Of a DNA stretch of 64,000 bases, positions 26,801 to 34,635 are shown in pieces. The stretch comes from Cohnella zeiphila (GTDB lineage Bacteria > Bacillota > Bacilli > Paenibacillales > Paenibacillaceae). Below the pieces are notes generated by a model that was not told the DNA's origin, made no database searches, and saw only the letters and a program-made list of their open reading frames with translations. The stretch spans positions 62,001 through 126,000 of the forward strand of contig NZ_JACJVO010000007.1 in NCBI RefSeq assembly GCF_014212055.1, given 5' to 3'. Both the position numbers and the translations under genes were made by a program. How positions within the stretch are numbered: the stretch's first letter is position 1; each line of letters begins with the position of its first letter.

Positions 26801-26923
26801 AAGGGTTAGATCCGCGGCTGTCAAAAAAACGGTGTCGCCTTTTTTTCCCCGTTGAACGTCTGAATACCGCAGCTTGCCTGCCAGCCATTCCTGTTCCGTC
26901 TTTTCCTGAGAGCTAGTTGCCAT
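23828..26923 (-). CDS. large collagen-like, coiled-coil protein of unknown function
   Basis: A 1031-residue protein not matched to any family I know. Residues 20-100 look like a small beta-rich domain. Residues 103-310 are glycine-rich with collagen-like Gly-X-Y and GG-X runs (for example 118-136, 156-216, 236-260). A helical part follows: likely coiled coil at 485-545, an uncharged hydrophobic segment at 551-585, a Lys/Glu-rich coil at 590-620 and another at 695-735. The C-terminal 220 residues seem beta-rich. No signal peptide is seen. A helix-hydrophobic hairpin-helix layout recalls alpha-pore-forming toxins, but this is only a resemblance. AAGGAGG precedes the start; the gene is monocistronic. 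Confidence 0.75.
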   Translation of the reverse strand: MATSSQEKTEQEWLAGKLRYSDVQRGKKGDTVFLTAADLTLTADYLSDKSVHYVVHADTVRLSGSLSVPGRNVTIHARIISSDGEASIDTSGAAPASERDYKPGAKAESGISAEQPAKNGTNGEDGLPGQPGQSAGDIALAAERFELNGPLRLIANGGRGGRGQDGGDGGKGADGINGEDANRGFFSNDPAGAGGNASHGGNGGNAGKSGDGGNGGSIVAAFVLPAKENLIVMESRAGKAGEAASPGKGQNGGHGGLGGRKLKGKSVMAGRVSRYTYYLSDEREPGGQNGKDGLDGHAAPASMDGRAGACGNNGDGRPTAVSDRHFYGDFLPVDRRLVGSLEQKSLTLHKAGVAYLASSEEQIEEAAVLLDWLLRTTPDAAWFTKLRESESTDADFAAFRERMLAESLQWLALRGRAAVLVAQLSQGLDYFGHPWNWVPLMPLDRYQSMGLNLIVAAQQAESLYADYLRVKSSQDSQAKLIRNALGDAAKKIERMGLRKEELLSQKQQQKSALDDMLSTIGNKARQLEKTAGEFVDALRKELQLDTMKATLDLVVTGVAIATNVAPVVGALKAGGAIASAVSNLVNEGKTIVVDETFKSQKTVDKEKKKKEEELSKSLGSVKKLASSGQALWKQGGGLIDLTKQLNQVQSSFGYNSALLTMSREQFEELLKPVYDKVPKNAERYRVAFYEYMNVAEEYQRLAQAYKASYLEDEKLTAEIARLRSENERLLAALGDKADASLPLFHGYIFELYNQARLELIDFLYQEYQAFRYLTLGQDRFPKIRDIHIAELSKIHADISVKLTNVLNASESPAQPYRNIKFILNEETFPEQFAALREHRDAVFPLSLDNPLIREKIAGKAHLTVGACQIHLPGARDAQGGVHVEYAQSGGSAFLDRYAERHDFVHSRTLGFYEYEVTFKGGTEKFQPQSGGVVGDGSSRIMPGLLSVWSVRVPSVDPANLPLNAGVDLSKVKKIEWTFEGKAEAYTDKSPNDRLRAFQVRPASPSWAGADNEMFAAAADAESDKDCIVIEL

Positions 26924-27093
26924 TCCCCTGCCTCCTTAGGCGCATGCGTTCGCGCGGCATCGGCTTCGATTCTTCCGCCGCCAGGAGAATTTTAACAATT
27001 CGCGCTAAAAAAACGCTGAAAAATATTCCAGGAATCGACAATTTCGACGCGGCATGTCGCCTTCTGCGCTTTCCCGGGAAAAGAACGGCACCG

Positions 27094-28071
27094 TTACACG
27101 TAAGGCGGCTCCCACGCTTTTTTGTGCCAACCGAGCTTTTGTTCGATCACGTTCAGCTGGCCGTCCAGCCGCACTTCCGCGCGAAAAGGCCAATCCCGTT
27201 CTCTCCAGAAGCGCAGATCGGTCCAGACGACGAGATAGCCGCCGTCCGGCTGCGCCTGCCACTTGAAATAGGCTCGCTTGGCGAAACGCAGCAAAGCCTG
27301 GACGTGCGGGACGCGGCGGGAAGCGCCGACGCAGGCATGGGCGGTCTCGACCGGCTCTTGCGGCAGTGTCGCGGCCGGGAGAAGGCGGCGGCCGTCCATT
27401 TGCCCCATGTGAAAATCTTTGTTCGTCTGGACGACATAATGCCAGCGGAACCATCGGATATCCGGCAGCACGTGAACGGCTATCCAACTCCGAAACCTTC
27501 GCTTGATTCGCCGGACGGCGAGCCCGTGGTATCCGATCCTCCATAACGCGTACATGACGGTCGTTCCCCAGGCGAATCCGCAAAGTAAGGCGGCACGGCT
27601 TCCCCCGGCTGCAAGCCAGCCGATCAACGCCCCGGCGTGAACGATCAGCAGGAACGGTTCGGTCAGGCAGAGCGCATCCAGATGAAGCCAGCCTCGCTTG
27701 AACGGCAGCAGGCATTGAACGCCGTATGCGTTGGTCAGGTCGAACGCGACGTGCAGCACGACGGCCAGCAGCGTCCAGGCGGTCAAAAGCCAAACCTGAG
27801 TCCAGCATCCGAACGCCAAAGCCGTCAACGGCCCGATCGCCAGCGCCCAAAGCGCCAACGCGGGCAGCGAATGACTCCATCTGCGGTGTTGGCGGAAGTA
27901 GGCATCCGACCCGCCGAACCGGAATACGACGTCGAAGTCCGGCGCATGCGAACCGATCAGGGCGACGCACAGAATGGCTCCGGATAAAGAAGGATCCGAT
28001 TGCACGGACGGAATCCAATGAGCGAGTCCGGCGAGCGTGGCGCCGAACAAAAGATGCGACCCCGTGTCCAT
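27094..28071 (-). CDS. YfhP/YdjM-like membrane-bound metal-dependent hydrolase
   Basis: A 325-residue membrane protein of the LexA-regulated/YdjM-YfhP family of predicted metal-dependent hydrolases. The N-terminus MDTGSHLLFGATLAG holds the conserved His, and HAPDFDVVFR and RRWSHSLPA supply further His/Asp residues. About five transmembrane helices span residues 10-205, followed by a soluble C-terminal domain of about 120 residues. I chose ATG 28071, where homologues begin; longer frames have no ribosome site. It lies 170 bases ahead of the collagen-like gene and divergent from tlp. Confidence 0.82.
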   Translation of the reverse strand: MDTGSHLLFGATLAGLAHWIPSVQSDPSLSGAILCVALIGSHAPDFDVVFRFGGSDAYFRQHRRWSHSLPALALWALAIGPLTALAFGCWTQVWLLTAWTLLAVVLHVAFDLTNAYGVQCLLPFKRGWLHLDALCLTEPFLLIVHAGALIGWLAAGGSRAALLCGFAWGTTVMYALWRIGYHGLAVRRIKRRFRSWIAVHVLPDIRWFRWHYVVQTNKDFHMGQMDGRRLLPAATLPQEPVETAHACVGASRRVPHVQALLRFAKRAYFKWQAQPDGGYLVVWTDLRFWRERDWPFRAEVRLDGQLNVIEQKLGWHKKAWEPPYV

Positions 28072-28162
28072 GTCTTTCCCGCCTTCCTTTCGAAAATTCG
28101 TCATGCGCGGCATGATAAGAACCCCGCGAAACCCGGAAACGACCTTCGCGTTTGCGCACGAC

Positions 28163-28192
28163 GGATAGAAACAGCGGCAAGGTGCCATCCTA
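28163..28192 (+). promoter_or_regulatory. sigma-G type promoter of tlp
   Basis: GGATA (28163-28167) and CATCCTA (28186-28192) are separated by 18 bases, matching the forespore sigma-G pattern GNATA-N18-CATNNTA. They lie about 60 bases ahead of the small acid-soluble spore protein gene. Confidence 0.6.
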
Positions 28193-28250
28193 TCGAACGG
28201 GAATGCGGCGGCGATCGCTTCCCGATTCGACCCAAAAGGAGCATTCGAAC

Positions 28251-28460
28251 ATGGCTAAACCCGACGACCGCTCGGACAACGCGGAACATCTTCGCAACGC
28301 CATCCACAATACGGAAGAGAACTTGCAGGAAGCCGAGTCTTATCTGGACGAGCATGCCGACGAGATCGGCTCGGAGGAGTCCGAGACGATCTCCGACAAG
28401 AACGCCAGAAGGCGCAACAGCATCAAGCGCTTCAAGCAGGAGATCCAGGACGAGACCTGA
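28251..28460 (+). CDS. tlp: small acid-soluble spore protein Tlp
   Basis: A 69-residue hydrophilic, Glu/Asp/Asn-rich protein of the Tlp (thioredoxin-like, but not a thioredoxin) spore-core family. It begins MAKPDDRSDN and carries the family pattern NAIHNTEENLQEAESYLDEH and KNARRRNSIKRF. It is expected in the forespore, where such proteins accumulate and are degraded at germination. The ribosome site AAAGGAG lies 9 bases before ATG 28251; a longer frame upstream has none. A sigma-G-like promoter and a strong terminator bracket it as a single-gene unit. Confidence 0.93.
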   Translation: MAKPDDRSDNAEHLRNAIHNTEENLQEAESYLDEHADEIGSEESETISDKNARRRNSIKRFKQEIQDET

Positions 28461-28493
28461 GCCTGCCGGACGAGCATAGCCGCATGGGACAAC

Positions 28494-28526
28494 AAACAGC
28501 GGGCCGGGGGCCCGCTGTTTGCTTTT
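28494..28526 (+). terminator. terminator of tlp
   Basis: A perfect 12-base stem (AAACAGCGGGCC at 28494-28505 with 28509-28520) and a three-base loop are followed by a T-rich tail. Confidence 0.88.
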
Positions 28527-28625
28527 GTCGCCGAAGGAACGGCTCTTATTCGAAATGTATGCGGGACGATGCGATTCCATCCCTCCGACCGGATTTCGGC
28601 CTTCCGTCGCACTTCTTTAATGTCA

Positions 28626-31600
28626 TTAACTTTTATCCACGTTAAAATACTGCGCTTCCGGATGCGCGAATACCATGGCCGATACCGACGCTTCCGGTTC
28701 CATCATAAAGCCTTCCGTCAGCTGAACGCCGATGTCTTCGGGCTTCATCAAGGCGAACAGCGGACCCTGATCCTCCAGATCGGGGCAGGCGGGGTAGCCG
28801 AACGATACCCGAATGCCTTGGTAGCGGGCGCCGAACCGCTGCTTCATCGTCATCTCCGCCGGATCGGGGAAGCCCCAGTTGTCGCGCATGATCTGGTGCA
28901 CCCGCTCCGCCATTCCTTCCGCCACTTCCAGCGCGGTGGACAGCAGCGCATGCGAGCGAAGATAATCCCCCTGCTCTTTCCATCGCTCGGCTTGTTCTCT
29001 GGCGCCTTGTCCGGCCGTGACGACGAGGAATCCGACCGAATCCATGATTCCGCTCTCGACGGACTTCAGGAAATCCGCCAAGCAAAGGAAAGGCTCCACG
29101 GCTTGCCTCGGGAACGTAAACCGATGAAGCACTCGGGACCGGTCCTCCGGGTCGTAGATCAGAATGTCGTCGCCTTCCGACTGTGCCGGGAAAAACCGGT
29201 ACATCGCCTGCGGACGAAGCCAGCCTCGCTGCTGGGCTTCCCCCATCATCTCCTCGACGGTCGCTTTCAACTGCATGGTTTTCTCGTCCCCGGCGGCGAG
29301 CAGATCCTCGACTTTCCCTTTGACGCCCAGATGGTGGCCGAGCAGCATCTGCATGTTCACATACGGCATGACGTGTGCCATCGGATAGTCCCGCAGCACA
29401 TGGCGCTCGTAATCCGGCGGTACGAACACGGGTGCGTCCGTCGAAATGCTCGAGCGGCGTGCGCGTGTAAGCGTCGGCAGTTCCTTCTTTCCTTCCGGCT
29501 CCAGCGTCAGCGTCGCCAGCGCGGCCCGATGCTCCCGCTCGATCTCGGTTCGGTGCGCGGGATCGCTTAGCTTGTTCGCCAGATCGAGCCCGTCCATGGC
29601 GTCTTTGGCGTACAGCACGACGCCGTCGTATTCCGGAGCGATTCTCGTCTTCGTGAACTTGCGCGTCAGCGCCGCGCCGCCGACGAGTATCGGGGCGTCG
29701 ATGCCGGCGCTGCGCAAGTCCTGCGCGGTAAGCACCATCTGCTGCGCGGACTTGACGAGCAGCCCAGACAGGCCGATCGCGTCCGGCTTCTCGGCACGGT
29801 AAGCTTCGATCAATTGGTCCGGCGGCACCTTGATGCCGAGATTGACGATTTTGTATCCGTTGTTGGACAGGATGATCTCGACGAGGTTCTTGCCGATGTC
29901 ATGGACGTCCCCTTTGACGGTGGCGAGCATGATTTTGCCTTTGACGGCGGAATCGGCTTTCTCCATGTGCGGTTCCAGATGAGCAACCGACGCCTTCATC
30001 ACCTCGGCGCTCTGGAGCACCTCGGCGACGATCAGCTCGTTGTTGTTGAAAAGACGTCCGACTTCCGACATTCCGTCCATCAGCGGCCCGTTGATGATCT
30101 CCAGCGGCCCGTACTTGGTCAGCGCTTCGTCCAGGTCGGCGAGCAGGCCTTCCTTGCTGCCTTCCACGACATAATTCGCCAACCGCTCTTCCAGCGACAG
30201 GTTGTCGGCCTTGACTTTCTTCTCGACCTTCTTATCGCGAAAAGCGGCCACGAACGCAGCCAGCGTCTCGTCGTTCGTCTCGTACAGCAGCTGCTCGGCG
30301 AGCTTGCGCTCATGCTCCGGAATCGACGCGTACCGCTCCAGCTTCTCCGTGTTGACGATTGCGTAATCGAGGCCGGCCTTCGTGCATTCGTACAGAAATA
30401 CGGAGTTCAGCACCTCGCGCCCGGCGTCCGGCAAACCGAAGGAGATGTTGCTGATCCCGAGAATCGTCTGGCATGCGGGCAACGCTTCCTTGATCAGACG
30501 GATCCCTTCGATCGTCTCCTTCGCGGAACCGATATACTGCTCGTCGCCGGTGCCGACCGGGAACACGAGCGGGTCGAAGATCAAATCCTCCGCTTTCAAG
30601 CCGTATTTGCCCGTCAGCAAATCGTGCGAACGCTTGGCCACCTCAAGCTTGTCCCGGCGGGCGATCGCTTGCCCCCTCTCGTCGATCGTGCCGACGACGA
30701 CGGCGGCGCCATAGCGATGAAGGATCGGGACGACCTTCTCGAACTTCTCTTCCCCGTCCTCCAGGTTGATCGAATTGATGATCGATTTGCCCTGAATATA
30801 CTTGAGCGCGAGATCGATTACGGACGGGTCGGTCGTGTCGATCATGAGCGGCGCTTTTACTTTCTTCGTGACGAAGTCCAGGAACTTCTTCATGTCGTCG
30901 GTCTCGTCGCGGTCGGGGTCCTGCACGCACACGTCGATGACGTGCGCTCCGTTCTTCACTTGAGCGCGGGCGATCTCGGAAGCTTCTTCGTACTTGCCCT
31001 CGGCGATCAGACGCTTGAACTTGCGGGAGCCGAGCACGTTGGTCCGTTCCCCGACCATATAAGGACGGCTCTCGTTCTCGATATAGACCGTCTCGATGCC
31101 GGATACCGCCGGCGGATGGCTGCCGTCCGGCTTGCGCGGAGGCACGTCCGAGAGCGCCTTGGCCATCGCGGCGATATGGGCCGGCGTCGTGCCGCAGCAG
31201 CCGCCGGCAATGTTGAGCCAGCCCTGCTCGGCGAACGCCCGCAGCTTCTTCGCCAGCGATTCCGGCGACTCGTGGTAATGCCCGTTCTCGTCCGGCAGCC
31301 CTGCGTTCGGGTAGCAGCTTACCGCCGTATTCGCGAGGCCCGACAGCGTGCGGATATGATCCCGCATGAATTCCGGTCCGGTCGCGCAATTCAGGCCGAT
31401 CGACACCGGATGGAGATGCTCTAGCGAGACGTAGAACGATTCGATGTTCTGCCCGGCGAGCGTCGTTCCCATCGGCTCGATCGTGCCGCTGATCATGACG
31501 GGAAGCTTGCGGCCTGTCCGCTCGAAAGCCATCCTCACGCCGATGCCCGCGGCCTTCACGTTCAGCGTATCCTGGCACGTCTCGATCAGAATCGCATCCA

Positions 31601-32078
31601 CGCCGCCTTCGATCAAGGCGAGGACTTGTTCGCGATAGTCTTCGACCAGTTGATCGAACGTGACGCCGCCCGTTACCGACAGCGTCTTCGTCGTCGGACC
31701 GAGCGCGCCCGCCGCATAGCGCGGCTTCTCCGGCGTCGAGTACCGATCGCAAGCCTCTCGAGCCAGCTTCGCCGCCGCCAGGTTGATCTCCCGCGCTTTC
31801 TCCGGAATGTCGTATTCCGCCAGCACGACCGCCGTCGCGCCGAACGTGTTCGTCTCAATAATGTCGGAACCCGCTTCCAGATAGGCTTCGTGAATGCCGC
31901 GAATGACGTCGGGACGCGTCAGAACGAGCATCTCGTTGCAGCCTTCCAGCGCTTCTCCGCCGAAGTCATCCGCCGTCAGACCGGCCTGCTGAATCATCGT
32001 TCCCATTGCGCCGTCGAGAATGAGAATGCGCTTCTGAAGCTCCTCTTGCAAAGAAGGTTTCGTATACGTTAAAGTCAT
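28626..32078 (-). CDS. metH: cobalamin-dependent methionine synthase
   Basis: A 1150-residue four-module enzyme that methylates homocysteine from methyltetrahydrofolate through B12. The homocysteine domain (1-330) has LDGAMGT and the zinc ligands in GGCCGTTP; the pterin-binding domain follows (about 345-620, GERTNVLGSRKF); next come the cap and B12-binding domains with the cobalt-ligand motif VHDIGKN; and a complete AdoMet reactivation domain fills the last 300 residues. I chose ATG 32078 with GAGG nine bases upstream; an ATG five codons earlier has no usable site. No cobalamin or SAM riboswitch fits into the short upstream gap. Confidence 0.95.
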   Translation of the reverse strand: MTLTYTKPSLQEELQKRILILDGAMGTMIQQAGLTADDFGGEALEGCNEMLVLTRPDVIRGIHEAYLEAGSDIIETNTFGATAVVLAEYDIPEKAREINLAAAKLAREACDRYSTPEKPRYAAGALGPTTKTLSVTGGVTFDQLVEDYREQVLALIEGGVDAILIETCQDTLNVKAAGIGVRMAFERTGRKLPVMISGTIEPMGTTLAGQNIESFYVSLEHLHPVSIGLNCATGPEFMRDHIRTLSGLANTAVSCYPNAGLPDENGHYHESPESLAKKLRAFAEQGWLNIAGGCCGTTPAHIAAMAKALSDVPPRKPDGSHPPAVSGIETVYIENESRPYMVGERTNVLGSRKFKRLIAEGKYEEASEIARAQVKNGAHVIDVCVQDPDRDETDDMKKFLDFVTKKVKAPLMIDTTDPSVIDLALKYIQGKSIINSINLEDGEEKFEKVVPILHRYGAAVVVGTIDERGQAIARRDKLEVAKRSHDLLTGKYGLKAEDLIFDPLVFPVGTGDEQYIGSAKETIEGIRLIKEALPACQTILGISNISFGLPDAGREVLNSVFLYECTKAGLDYAIVNTEKLERYASIPEHERKLAEQLLYETNDETLAAFVAAFRDKKVEKKVKADNLSLEERLANYVVEGSKEGLLADLDEALTKYGPLEIINGPLMDGMSEVGRLFNNNELIVAEVLQSAEVMKASVAHLEPHMEKADSAVKGKIMLATVKGDVHDIGKNLVEIILSNNGYKIVNLGIKVPPDQLIEAYRAEKPDAIGLSGLLVKSAQQMVLTAQDLRSAGIDAPILVGGAALTRKFTKTRIAPEYDGVVLYAKDAMDGLDLANKLSDPAHRTEIEREHRAALATLTLEPEGKKELPTLTRARRSSISTDAPVFVPPDYERHVLRDYPMAHVMPYVNMQMLLGHHLGVKGKVEDLLAAGDEKTMQLKATVEEMMGEAQQRGWLRPQAMYRFFPAQSEGDDILIYDPEDRSRVLHRFTFPRQAVEPFLCLADFLKSVESGIMDSVGFLVVTAGQGAREQAERWKEQGDYLRSHALLSTALEVAEGMAERVHQIMRDNWGFPDPAEMTMKQRFGARYQGIRVSFGYPACPDLEDQGPLFALMKPEDIGVQLTEGFMMEPEASVSAMVFAHPEAQYFNVDKS

Positions 32079-32168
32079 GATTAGACGCCTCATCCTTCGT
32101 CAAAAAAATCGTTAACCTCTATATTACCAGAATCGGAAAAAGACGAAAAGATGGGATTCGCCTTTCAG

Positions 32169-32197
32169 TCGACAGTGAAGTTCAATTGCGGTATAAT
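32169..32197 (+). promoter_or_regulatory. sigma-A type promoter of the acireductone dioxygenase gene
   Basis: TCGACA (32169-32174) and a perfect TATAAT (32192-32197) are 17 bases apart, about 40 bases ahead of the start codon. Confidence 0.8.
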
Positions 32198-32235
32198 TTA
32201 TTCAGGAATTCTTATGGGGAAAGAGGGATTAATCC

Positions 32236-32775
32236 ATGGCGAAAATCAAAGTACGCAACACCGGCGAATGGATCGAAGGAGAAGAGAACGTCCGGTCCTT
32301 CCTGGAAAAGCAAACGGTTCTGTATGAGCACTGGGATCCGACGAAGCTCCCCGAGCGTCTGCAGGAGAACTTCGACCTGTCCGCCGAGGACAAGAACGAG
32401 ATTTTGTCGACGTTCGGCGACGAGATCAAGGATCTGGCTCAGCGCCGCGGCTACCGTACGTGGGATATCGTCGTCCTGACCGAGCAAACGCCGAATATAG
32501 AAGAGCTGCTTAAGAAATTCGAGCAAGTCCACACGCATACGGAAGACGAAGTTCGCGCCATTACGGCCGGCGAAGGCATCTTCATTATCAAAGGAGACGA
32601 TTCCGTCGGCTACTTCGACGTCGTCCTCTCCCCCGGCGATGTCATATCGGTTCCGGAAGGCAATCCGCACTTCTTCACGCTGACCGACGCCCGCAAAGTC
32701 GTCGCCGTTCGCCTGTTCATCGAGACGGAAGGCTGGATCGCCCATCCGTTCGAAGATCCGGCATTCGTGAAGTAA
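32236..32775 (+). CDS. mtnD: acireductone dioxygenase
   Basis: A 179-residue cupin that oxidises acireductone to the 2-oxo acid precursor of methionine in the methionine salvage pathway. The metal-binding motif HTHTEDEVR gives two His and a Glu, and the second motif GNPHFFTL gives the last His. It lies divergent from metH, so methionine synthesis and recycling share one control region of about 160 bases. No other mtn gene is in the window. It ends at a bidirectional terminator. Confidence 0.93.
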   Translation: MAKIKVRNTGEWIEGEENVRSFLEKQTVLYEHWDPTKLPERLQENFDLSAEDKNEILSTFGDEIKDLAQRRGYRTWDIVVLTEQTPNIEELLKKFEQVHTHTEDEVRAITAGEGIFIIKGDDSVGYFDVVLSPGDVISVPEGNPHFFTLTDARKVVAVRLFIETEGWIAHPFEDPAFVK

Positions 32776-32794
32776 TTCGTAATTGGGTCGAACG

Positions 32795-32837
32795 AAAGCC
32801 CCCGTTCCCGGCCGCGGCCGGAATCGGGGGCTTTTTT
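32795..32837. terminator. bidirectional Rho-independent terminator
   Basis: AAAGCCCCCG (from 32795) pairs with CGGGGGCTTT, with an inner CGGCCGCGGCCG fold, and a run of T's follows. It separates mtnD from the convergent HAD gene. Confidence 0.9.
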
Positions 32838-32851
32838 TACGCGCGATCGAC

Positions 32852-33652
32852 TTAGGCGTTCAGTTTGCGAAGCAGCGGCGGCAGCTCCTTCAGATCGGCG
32901 ATCTCGAAGCTGGGCTCGGCCGAGCCTTCCGGCCGCTCTGCTCCGTGACGGTTGATCCATACCGACTTCATGCCGACGCCATTGGCGCCCTGAATATCGG
33001 TCGTCAGCTTGTCGCCGACCATAATCCCTTGATCGGGCGCAATGCCCAGCTTGTCCAACGCAAACCGGAACAGGCGCGGGGAAGGCTTGCCTTCTCCGAA
33101 GTGGCCGGAAATCACGATATGGTCGAAGTAAGGGATGAGTGCCGGCGCGCCGTCAAGCTTCTCCTGCTGCAAATCCGGAGAACCGTTCGTGAGCAGCAGC
33201 AGGCTGTAGGAGCCGCGCAGCTCGTCCAGTACCTCGAACGTCTCGTCGTAGACGAGCGGCAAGCTTCGCCGCTGTGCCGGAAACAGCTCGCCGAGACGTT
33301 CGCCGAGCGCCGGATCGTTCACGCCGAGAGCGGCCAACCCGCTTGTCCAAGCGTCGCGGCGATACGTCGGCGCAAGCTGCTGGAGCTTGCGGAACATCGG
33401 ATGCTCGCCTTGCGTGAAGTTCCCCCACAACCCTTCGAAAGGATTGATGCCGATCATTTTCGTAAAATCGAACGTTTCATAGCTCTCATAAAGCTTGCGC
33501 GCTTCCCGGCGAACCGCTTCTTCCAGCGCCGCGGCATCGACGCCGGCTGCTTCCGCGCCGGCGCGGCAAGTATTTTCGAACGCCTGCCGAATGCTGCGCT
33601 CGTCCCACAGCAGGGTATCGTCCAGATCAAACAAAACGGCTTGAATGGTCAT
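32852..33652 (-). CDS. HAD-family hydrolase, phosphoglycolate-phosphatase-like
   Basis: A 266-residue HAD phosphatase of subclass I. Motif I is LFDLDDTLLWD, motif II is LLTNGSPD, the Lys lies in FGEGKPSPRLF, and motif III is MVGDKLTTDIQGA; a helical cap covers about residues 16-110. Homologues in Bacillus are often called YsaA-like. The substrate is unknown. The start ATG 33652 has GAGGAG eight bases ahead; the longer frame runs into the upstream gene. It follows the membrane protein gene by 31 bases. Confidence 0.88.
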   Translation of the reverse strand: MTIQAVLFDLDDTLLWDERSIRQAFENTCRAGAEAAGVDAAALEEAVRREARKLYESYETFDFTKMIGINPFEGLWGNFTQGEHPMFRKLQQLAPTYRRDAWTSGLAALGVNDPALGERLGELFPAQRRSLPLVYDETFEVLDELRGSYSLLLLTNGSPDLQQEKLDGAPALIPYFDHIVISGHFGEGKPSPRLFRFALDKLGIAPDQGIMVGDKLTTDIQGANGVGMKSVWINRHGAERPEGSAEPSFEIADLKELPPLLRKLNA

Positions 33653-33683
33653 GTGCTGGCTCCTCTTCCCTTTCGAACCTTCT

Positions 33684-34202
33684 CTATTTGGTTTTGTGCT
33701 CCCATTCAATATGATGCAGAGCCGCGAATGCCTGAAGCCGCTGCCCCATCTCCTCGATCGGATAACGGTTCATCGCCCGGGAGAACACCCAGTTGCCGCC
33801 CTTCACCGACTCGACGATCACGTAGCCCGGCTGTTGAACGAGCTTGCGGATCTCGGGGGGCTTCAGCCGTTTGTAACCGGAAAACCGCCGCGTCTCCAAA
33901 TAATCTTTGCCCACGACGAGATATGGCCGGCGAAAATAATAAAAGACGGCGAGCAGCAAGTAACAGGCGATCGTCACCCAGAAGACGCCGGCCTGCTGCT
34001 TGAAGTCTTCGGACCACGGCTGCGAGATGAAGATGAACAGCAGCGTCAGCAGCACCAGCAGGACGGGAACGACATAGCTTCTTCCCCGAAACCGGTCGAT
34101 GTGCGCCGCTGGCGCCGAAATCGCCGATTTCCCTTCCTTTTTGCGTTTTTTGTTCAGTTGTTTCGAATTGCGCTCGACCATGCGTTCCCAAGACCGCGAC
34201 AT
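33684..34202 (-). CDS. membrane protein of unknown function
   Basis: A 172-residue protein I cannot assign. A basic N-terminus (1-40, rich in Lys/Arg) is followed by two transmembrane helices at about 44-62 and 72-89 with a short loop between them. The remaining 80 residues are soluble and predicted to be beta-rich (YLVVGKDYLETRR, YVIVESVKGGNWVF), in the style of small PH-like domains. It is cotranscribed with the HAD gene and lies downstream of ynzC. Confidence 0.75.
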   Translation of the reverse strand: MSRSWERMVERNSKQLNKKRKKEGKSAISAPAAHIDRFRGRSYVVPVLLVLLTLLFIFISQPWSEDFKQQAGVFWVTIACYLLLAVFYYFRRPYLVVGKDYLETRRFSGYKRLKPPEIRKLVQQPGYVIVESVKGGNWVFSRAMNRYPIEEMGQRLQAFAALHHIEWEHKTK

Positions 34203-34274
34203 GGTGGACCTCCCTTTTGAATGGGGCGTTGGACGCCGAGAATAACGATGGATGGTGCCCGGAAAAGCAAATGT

Positions 34275-34460
34275 TTACTGCTTCGGCTGCGGAGGCTCGT
34301 CGGTAAACTCGATGCTGTCGAGCTGTTGGCGAAACGCGCTGCGGAACCGCGTCAAATATTTGCGGCGAAGCCGCTCGCGTTCGGCCGTCTCGGCTTCCGT
34401 CAAACCGACCGTTTTATGTTTACGGGCGAGTTCGTTGATCCTCGCTACCAATGAATCCAT
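34275..34460 (-). CDS. ynzC: DUF896 protein YnzC
   Basis: A 61-residue helical protein of the DUF896 family. The conserved core reads MDSLVARINELARK, then GLTEAETAERERLR and RFRSAFRQQLDSI. In B. subtilis ynzC belongs to the SOS-induced yneA-yneB-ynzC operon; its function is unknown. Here it has its own ribosome site (GGGAGG) and is set apart from the yneA-like gene by a terminator, with no yneB between them. Confidence 0.88.
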   Translation of the reverse strand: MDSLVARINELARKHKTVGLTEAETAERERLRRKYLTRFRSAFRQQLDSIEFTDEPPQPKQ

Positions 34461-34545
34461 CTTTGTGCTCCCTCCCCCCGCTCTTCCAAACCATCTTCTA
34501 CTTTGACATTTTCGACCGGGCATTGTCAAGGCGCGCCGGCACGCG

Positions 34546-34578
34546 AAAAAGGACCGGCAAGAACGTCTCCCGGTCCTT
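34546..34578 (-). terminator. terminator of the yneA-like gene
   Basis: On the minus strand the stem AAGGACCGG/CCGGTCCTT (34570-34578 and 34549-34557) is followed by five T's (34546-34550). Confidence 0.8.
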
Positions 34579-34619
34579 CCTATGCGAATCGGCTGCCATG
34601 AATGGAGCTTCACGAAAAC

Positions 34620-34633
34620 AGAACATATGTTTC
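34620..34633. promoter_or_regulatory. LexA-like box after the yneA-like gene
   Basis: AGAACATATGTTTC matches the Bacillus SOS-box consensus CGAACRNRYGTTYC at 13 of 14 positions. It begins directly after the yneA stop, before that gene's terminator and about 160 bases ahead of ynzC. Whether it governs ynzC is uncertain. Confidence 0.55.
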
Positions 34634-34635
34634 GA

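Noticed and set aside
32079-32235. Possible cobalamin or SAM riboswitch ahead of metH
   Set aside because: The divergent gap is about 160 bases and is shared with the mtnD promoter; no riboswitch core motifs are visible.
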